Of a stretch of 9,333 nucleotides of DNA, positions 6,452 to 9,333 are shown in pieces. This stretch comes from an uncultured Frankineae bacterium (lineage in GTDB: Bacteria; Actinomycetota; Actinomycetes; Mycobacteriales; SCTD01), in assembly GCA_902805805.1 (NCBI GenBank), contig CADCUE010000185.1:1-9333 (forward strand), given 5' to 3'. Position numbers and translations under genes: made by a program. The notes under the pieces were generated by a model. That model had not been told where the DNA came from and searched no databases. It saw only the letters and a program-made list of their open reading frames with translations. The stretch's first letter is position 1. Each line of letters starts with the position of its first letter.

Positions 6452-6578
6452 GGCGGTGCTCCCTCGTCGGCGCCCCCGCCGCGAGCGCGGAGAGGGGGGT
6501 CGGTCCAGTCAGCGTAGCGGGACGGGCCACGCCGGCTCGCGCTCGCGGCGCTGCCGGGACAGCGGAGGCCGGACGCCG
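6452..6578 (-). promoter_or_regulatory. tsaC-glyA intergenic region with a possible glyA promoter
   Basis: This is the largest gene-free stretch (127 bases). TACGCT at 6511-6516 fits a TANNNT -10 and lies about 60 bases before the glyA ATG. No convincing -35 is seen. GAGGGAG at 6459-6465 is the glyA ribosome-binding site. Only short GC stems occur, including CCGC/GCGG just downstream of the proposed promoter, with no terminator-like T-run. I see no small gene here, and the region is too short for a glycine riboswitch with an expression platform. Confidence 0.35.
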
Positions 6579-7217
6579 TCACGGTCCGACGTCGAGGTCG
6601 GGCAGCACGGCCTGCAGGTCCTCCCTGGCCAGCGCACCGGCGCGGCGGACCTGCGGTCGCTCCCCCGTCAGGTCGACGATCGTGCTGGCGACGGGTGCAG
6701 CGGTGGGCCCGGCCTCGAGGTAGACGGCCACGGCGTCGCCGAGCTGCGACCGCGCCTGCTCGGCCGTCACCGGCGGGGCCTGGCCGGTGCGGTTGGCGCT
6801 GCTCACGGCCAGCGGTCCGGTGCTCTCCAGGACCTCGAGGGTGACCGGGTGCGAGGGCATGCGGACCGCCACCGTGCCCCGCGTCTCGCCGAGGTCCCAG
6901 GCGAGCGACGGGGCGGCCGGGACGATGAGGGTCAGCGCACCGGGCCAGAAGGCCTCGACGAGGCGGCGCATGTCCGGCGTCACGTGGTCGGCCAGTCCGT
7001 CGAGCCCCCGGTGCGCCGCGACGAGCACCGGCACGGGCATGTCCCGCCCGCGGCCCTTGGCGGCGAGCAGCCGCTCGACCGCCGCCGGGGAGAAGGCGTC
7101 CGCCGCGACGCCGTAGACCGTGTCCGTCGGCAGCACCGCGAGCTCGCCCCGCTGCAGCGCGGCGACGGCCTGCACCACGCCGACGACGGACTCCGACTGC
7201 ACGTCGTAGACGATCAT
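6579..7217 (-). CDS. tsaC: Threonylcarbamoyl-AMP synthase (TsaC/Sua5/YrdC family)
   Basis: Makes threonylcarbamoyl-AMP from threonine, bicarbonate and ATP, the first step of the t6A modification at position 37 of tRNAs that read ANN codons. It has 212 residues, a single YrdC domain with no Sua5 C-terminal domain. Motifs: LPTDTVYGVAADA (29-41), the basic KGRGRDMPV (54-62) that binds nucleotide, FWPGALT (90-96), AVRMPSHP (117-124) and SSANRTG (139-145). It closely resembles the protein next to prmC in mycobacteria. The ATG at 7217 overlaps the prmC stop in ATGA, which sets the start even though the frame is open further upstream. Stop is TGA. TsaC is the functional name; Sua5 is the label often used in actinobacteria. 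Confidence 0.94.
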   Translation of the reverse strand: MIVYDVQSESVVGVVQAVAALQRGELAVLPTDTVYGVAADAFSPAAVERLLAAKGRGRDMPVPVLVAAHRGLDGLADHVTPDMRRLVEAFWPGALTLIVPAAPSLAWDLGETRGTVAVRMPSHPVTLEVLESTGPLAVSSANRTGQAPPVTAEQARSQLGDAVAVYLEAGPTAAPVASTIVDLTGERPQVRRAGALAREDLQAVLPDLDVGP

Positions 7218-8092
7218 GATGCTCCGCCGGTCCAGCGCGCGGTGACGTAGCGGTCGCGGCCGGCCCAGTCCCGGTGGTCCTCGACCTCCGCCCAGCCGCC
7301 GGCCTGCTCGAGCACCGCCGGCGCCGTGCGCCCCTGCCGGTCCGAGTGCTCGACGACGACGAGGCCGCCGGGCTTGAGCAGGCGGCGCGCGGCCTGCTCG
7401 ACCAGCCGGAGAACGTCCAGCCCGTCCTCGCCGGCCCACAGCGCGATGCCCGGGTCGTGGTCGACGACCTCCGGGTCGGGGATGTGCGCCTCGGTCGTCG
7501 CGACGTAGGGCGGGTTGCTGATGACCAGGTCCAGGGTGCCGTCGAAGCCCGGCAGCGCGTCCTCGGCGCTGCCGAGGTGCAGGTGCACCTCCGGGTCACC
7601 GGCCGCCACCCGGTTGCGGGCGTTGCGGCGGGTCCAGGCGAGCGCGTCCGGGTCGCGCTCGACGGCGTGCACGGTCGCACCCGGGATCTCGTGGGCCAGC
7701 GCGAAGGCGATGGTGCCGCTGCCGGTGCACAGGTCGACGCACAACGGGCTGGTCCAGCCCTCGGCGCGCACGGCGTCCACGGCCCACTCGACGACCGACT
7801 CGGTCTCGGGCCGCGGCACGAACACACCCGGGCCCACCTCGAGGGTCAGGTAGCGGAAGCCGACGGTGCCGGTCAGGTGCTGCAGCGGGACGCGGTCGGC
7901 CCGGCGCGCGACGAGCTCGTCGTACGCCGTCGCCTGGTCGGGGCCGAGGTCGTCGACCATCAGCAGGTCCGAGGGGCGTTCCAGGCCGAGCACGTGCAGG
8001 GCCAGCGCCCGGGCGTCGTGCTCGGGGCTGTCGACGCCGGCCGCGGCGAGGCGGTCGGTGGCACTGCGGACGGCGGTGCGGAGCGGGGTCAC
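7214..8092 (-). CDS. prmC: Release factor glutamine methyltransferase
   Basis: S-adenosylmethionine-dependent enzyme that methylates the glutamine of the GGQ motif in release factors, raising peptide-release efficiency. It has 292 residues, close to family length. An N-terminal helical domain carries PLQHLTG (69-75) and FVPRPETE (91-98). The Rossmann methyltransferase domain has DLCTGSGTIA (120-129), the acidic AVERD (143-147) and the substrate-binding NPPY at 193-196. The start is GTG at 8092, six bases after the stop of prfA, which encodes its substrate, so the pair is probably cotranslated. Only a weak GA-rich ribosome-binding site is visible. It overlaps tsaC by four bases. Older name hemK. 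Stop is TGA. Confidence 0.96.
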   Translation of the reverse strand: MTPLRTAVRSATDRLAAAGVDSPEHDARALALHVLGLERPSDLLMVDDLGPDQATAYDELVARRADRVPLQHLTGTVGFRYLTLEVGPGVFVPRPETESVVEWAVDAVRAEGWTSPLCVDLCTGSGTIAFALAHEIPGATVHAVERDPDALAWTRRNARNRVAAGDPEVHLHLGSAEDALPGFDGTLDLVISNPPYVATTEAHIPDPEVVDHDPGIALWAGEDGLDVLRLVEQAARRLLKPGGLVVVEHSDRQGRTAPAVLEQAGGWAEVEDHRDWAGRDRYVTARWTGGAS

Positions 8093-8098
8093 GGGCTC

Positions 8099-9172
8099 TC
8101 ACTCACTTCCGGCGAGCTTGGCGGCGGTGTCGGCGTCGACCAGGGACGAGATGACGGGATCGAGGTCGCCGTCGAGGACCTGGGCCAGGTTGTTGGCCTT
8201 GTAGCCGCTGCGGTGGTCGGCCACGCGGTTGTCCGGGAAGTTGTAGGTGCGGACCTTCTCGCTGCGGTCGACGGTGCGGATCTGCGCGCCGCGCACGGCG
8301 CTGTCCTTGGCCGCCTGCTCCTCGAGCGCCAGCGCCAGCAGCCGGGCGCGGAGCACCCGCATGCCGGCCTCGCGGTTCTGCAGCTGCGACTTCTCGTTCT
8401 GCATGGCGACGGTGACCCCGGTGGGCAGGTGGGTGATGCGCACCGCGGAGTCGGTGGTGTTGACGCTCTGGCCGCCGGGGCCGGAGCTGCGGTAGACGTC
8501 GATGCGCAGGTCGTTCTGGTCGATCGTCACGTCGACCTCCTCCGCCTCGGGCAGCACCAGCACGCCGGCGGCCGAGGTGTGGATGCGGCCCTGCGACTCG
8601 GTGACCGGGACGCGCTGCACGCGGTGGACGCCGCCCTCGTGCTTCAGCCGTCCGAAGACGGGGTCGGCAGGATCGCGGGACTTCACGGCCAGGCTGATGT
8701 CCTTGTAACCGCCGAGCTCGCCCTCGGTGGCGCTGACGACCTCGGTCTTCCAGCCGCGCTGCTCGGCGTAGCGGGTGTACATCCGCACGAGATCCCCGGC
8801 GAACAGCGCGCTCTCGTCGCCGCCCTCGCCGGCCTTGACCTCGAGGATGACGTCCTTGGCGTCGGCGGGGTCGCGCGGGACGAGCAGGTCGCGGATGCGG
8901 GCGTCGAGCTCGCGCACCTGCTCGGCGAGCTGCTCGGCCTCGGCGGCCATCTCCGGGTCGTCCGCACCCATCTCGCGCGCTGCCTCGAGGTCGGCGGCGA
9001 GCGCCTCCTGCTCGCGGATCGCCGCCACCAGGGGACCGAGCTCGGCGTAGCGACGGCCGAGCTCCCGGGCCCGTCCCTGGTCGGCGTGCACGGACGGGTC
9101 GGCCAGCTGGGCCTCGAGGTCGGCGTACTCGCTGAGGGCGTTGTCGGTGGGAGTGCCCACGGGCTCGGCCAT
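8099..9172 (-). CDS. prfA: Peptide chain release factor 1
   Basis: Reads UAA and UAG stop codons in the ribosomal A site and triggers peptide release. It has 357 residues, the normal length. An N-terminal helical and coiled region (about 12-95) is followed by [11 protein letters not shown] (111-121). The stop-codon tripeptide PVT at 189-191 is diagnostic of RF1 (RF2 has SPF), and the catalytic GGQ is at 233-235 in [23 protein letters not shown] at 9172 has AGGAG four bases upstream. It heads a tight group with prmC, whose product methylates its GGQ. Its own stop is UGA, read by RF2. It lies downstream of rpmE and a strong hairpin. Confidence 0.97.
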   Translation of the reverse strand: MAEPVGTPTDNALSEYADLEAQLADPSVHADQGRARELGRRYAELGPLVAAIREQEALAADLEAAREMGADDPEMAAEAEQLAEQVRELDARIRDLLVPRDPADAKDVILEVKAGEGGDESALFAGDLVRMYTRYAEQRGWKTEVVSATEGELGGYKDISLAVKSRDPADPVFGRLKHEGGVHRVQRVPVTESQGRIHTSAAGVLVLPEAEEVDVTIDQNDLRIDVYRSSGPGGQSVNTTDSAVRITHLPTGVTVAMQNEKSQLQNREAGMRVLRARLLALALEEQAAKDSAVRGAQIRTVDRSEKVRTYNFPDNRVADHRSGYKANNLAQVLDGDLDPVISSLVDADTAAKLAGSE

Positions 9173-9176
9173 GACG

Positions 9177-9181
9177 CTCCT
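9177..9181 (-). promoter_or_regulatory. Ribosome-binding site of prfA
   Basis: AGGAG in the mRNA sense, four bases before the prfA ATG at 9172. It lies 27 bases past the GC-rich hairpin, so a message ending or starting at the hairpin would still keep it accessible. Confidence 0.65.
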
Positions 9182-9208
9182 GTTCGGTGAGGTGGTCCGG
9201 ACACGGCA

Positions 9209-9240
9209 GCGGCGCCCGTCCCAGTCGGGACGGGCGCCGC
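9209..9240 (-). terminator. Strong hairpin after rpmE, probable terminator or attenuator
   Basis: A perfect 14-base-pair inverted repeat (GCGGCGCCCGTCCC / GGGACGGGCGCCGC) with a four-base loop starts seven bases after the rpmE stop. No T-run follows in either direction, which is common for actinobacterial hairpins, so the efficiency of termination is uncertain. It could also mark an mRNA processing site or let a fraction of transcripts read into prfA. Confidence 0.7.
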
Positions 9241-9247
9241 GGTGCAG

Positions 9248-9333
9248 CTACTTGGAGCGCTTGCCGAAGCGCTGCTCGAAGCGCGCGACGCGACCGCCGG
9301 TGTCGAGGATCTTCTGCTTGCCCGTGTAGAACG
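9248..9333 (-). CDS. rpmE: 50S ribosomal protein bL31, C-terminal end (partial, begins outside the right edge)
   Basis: Only the last 27 complete codons are in the window, ending TAG. They read FYTGKQKILDTGG followed by RVARFEQRFGKRSK, a typical bL31 C-terminus. The preceding partial codon is consistent with the usual HPFYTGKQK. The cysteine region that tells the zinc-binding form from the zinc-free paralogue is outside, so the type cannot be decided. Position directly before prfA matches the order in mycobacteria and streptomycetes. Confidence 0.93.
   Translation of the reverse strand, partial: FYTGKQKILDTGGRVARFEQRFGKRSK

Noticed and set aside
5127..6530. A very long minus-strand frame that would extend wecA upstream through glyA
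   Set aside because: Residues before VREYLLVLC are an arginine/alanine-rich out-of-frame reading of glyA. The conserved transferase starts at the GTG at 5126.
6452..6578. A glycine or folate-type riboswitch before glyA
   Set aside because: The gap is 127 bases and contains no recognisable conserved core or expression platform, only short GC stems expected by composition.
7274..9190. A 638-codon open frame on the plus strand opposite prmC and prfA
   Set aside because: It is an antisense shadow of two highly conserved genes, made by GC-biased third positions. The peptide is rich in V, G, A, D, L and R with no domain-like motif.
1..9333. Mobile element, CRISPR array, defence system or tRNA
   Set aside because: All DNA is accounted for by conserved housekeeping genes with short gaps. 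No direct-repeat array, transposase, tRNA cloverleaf or composition break was seen.

Overview
The window is a gene-dense, single-strand segment (all genes on the minus strand) from a high-G+C Actinomycetota chromosome. The lineage is inferred from three things: very G/C-biased third codon positions, frequent GTG starts and TGA/TAG stops, and a gene order matching what I recall around rpmE-prfA-prmC-Sua5-wecA-atp in mycobacteria and streptomycetes. Separate AtpF and AtpH proteins argue against Mycobacterium itself, where b and delta are fused. I cannot name the genus.

Read in the direction of transcription (high to low coordinates), the window starts in the 3' end of rpmE (ribosomal protein bL31), followed by a strong GC-rich hairpin. 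Next comes a translation block: prfA (release factor RF1), prmC (the methyltransferase that modifies the RF1 GGQ glutamine) and tsaC/Sua5 (first step of tRNA t6A synthesis). A 127-base gap with a possible promoter leads to glyA (serine hydroxymethyltransferase). This is followed by wecA/tagO-like (polyprenyl-phosphate sugar-1-phosphate transferase for cell-envelope polymers), an AtpI-like membrane protein and a short AtpZ/AtpI-family protein.

The rest is the F1Fo ATP synthase operon: atpB (a), atpE (c), atpF (b), atpH (delta) and the first half of atpA (alpha), which runs off the left edge. atpG, atpD and atpC would be expected beyond it. Several junctions overlap by four bases (prmC/tsaC ATGA, wecA/atpI GTGA, atpF/atpH GTGA), which indicates translational coupling and long shared transcripts.

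This is conserved core genome. I see no mobile element, CRISPR array, RNA gene, defence locus or novel system. The points worth a second look are an internal duplication that accounts for the long delta subunit, a shared N-terminal peptide in subunits a and b, a C/A-rich G-poor leader before atpA, a possible promoter before the short AtpZ gene, the hairpin between rpmE and prfA, and c-subunit residues that differ from the mycobacterial bedaquiline site.
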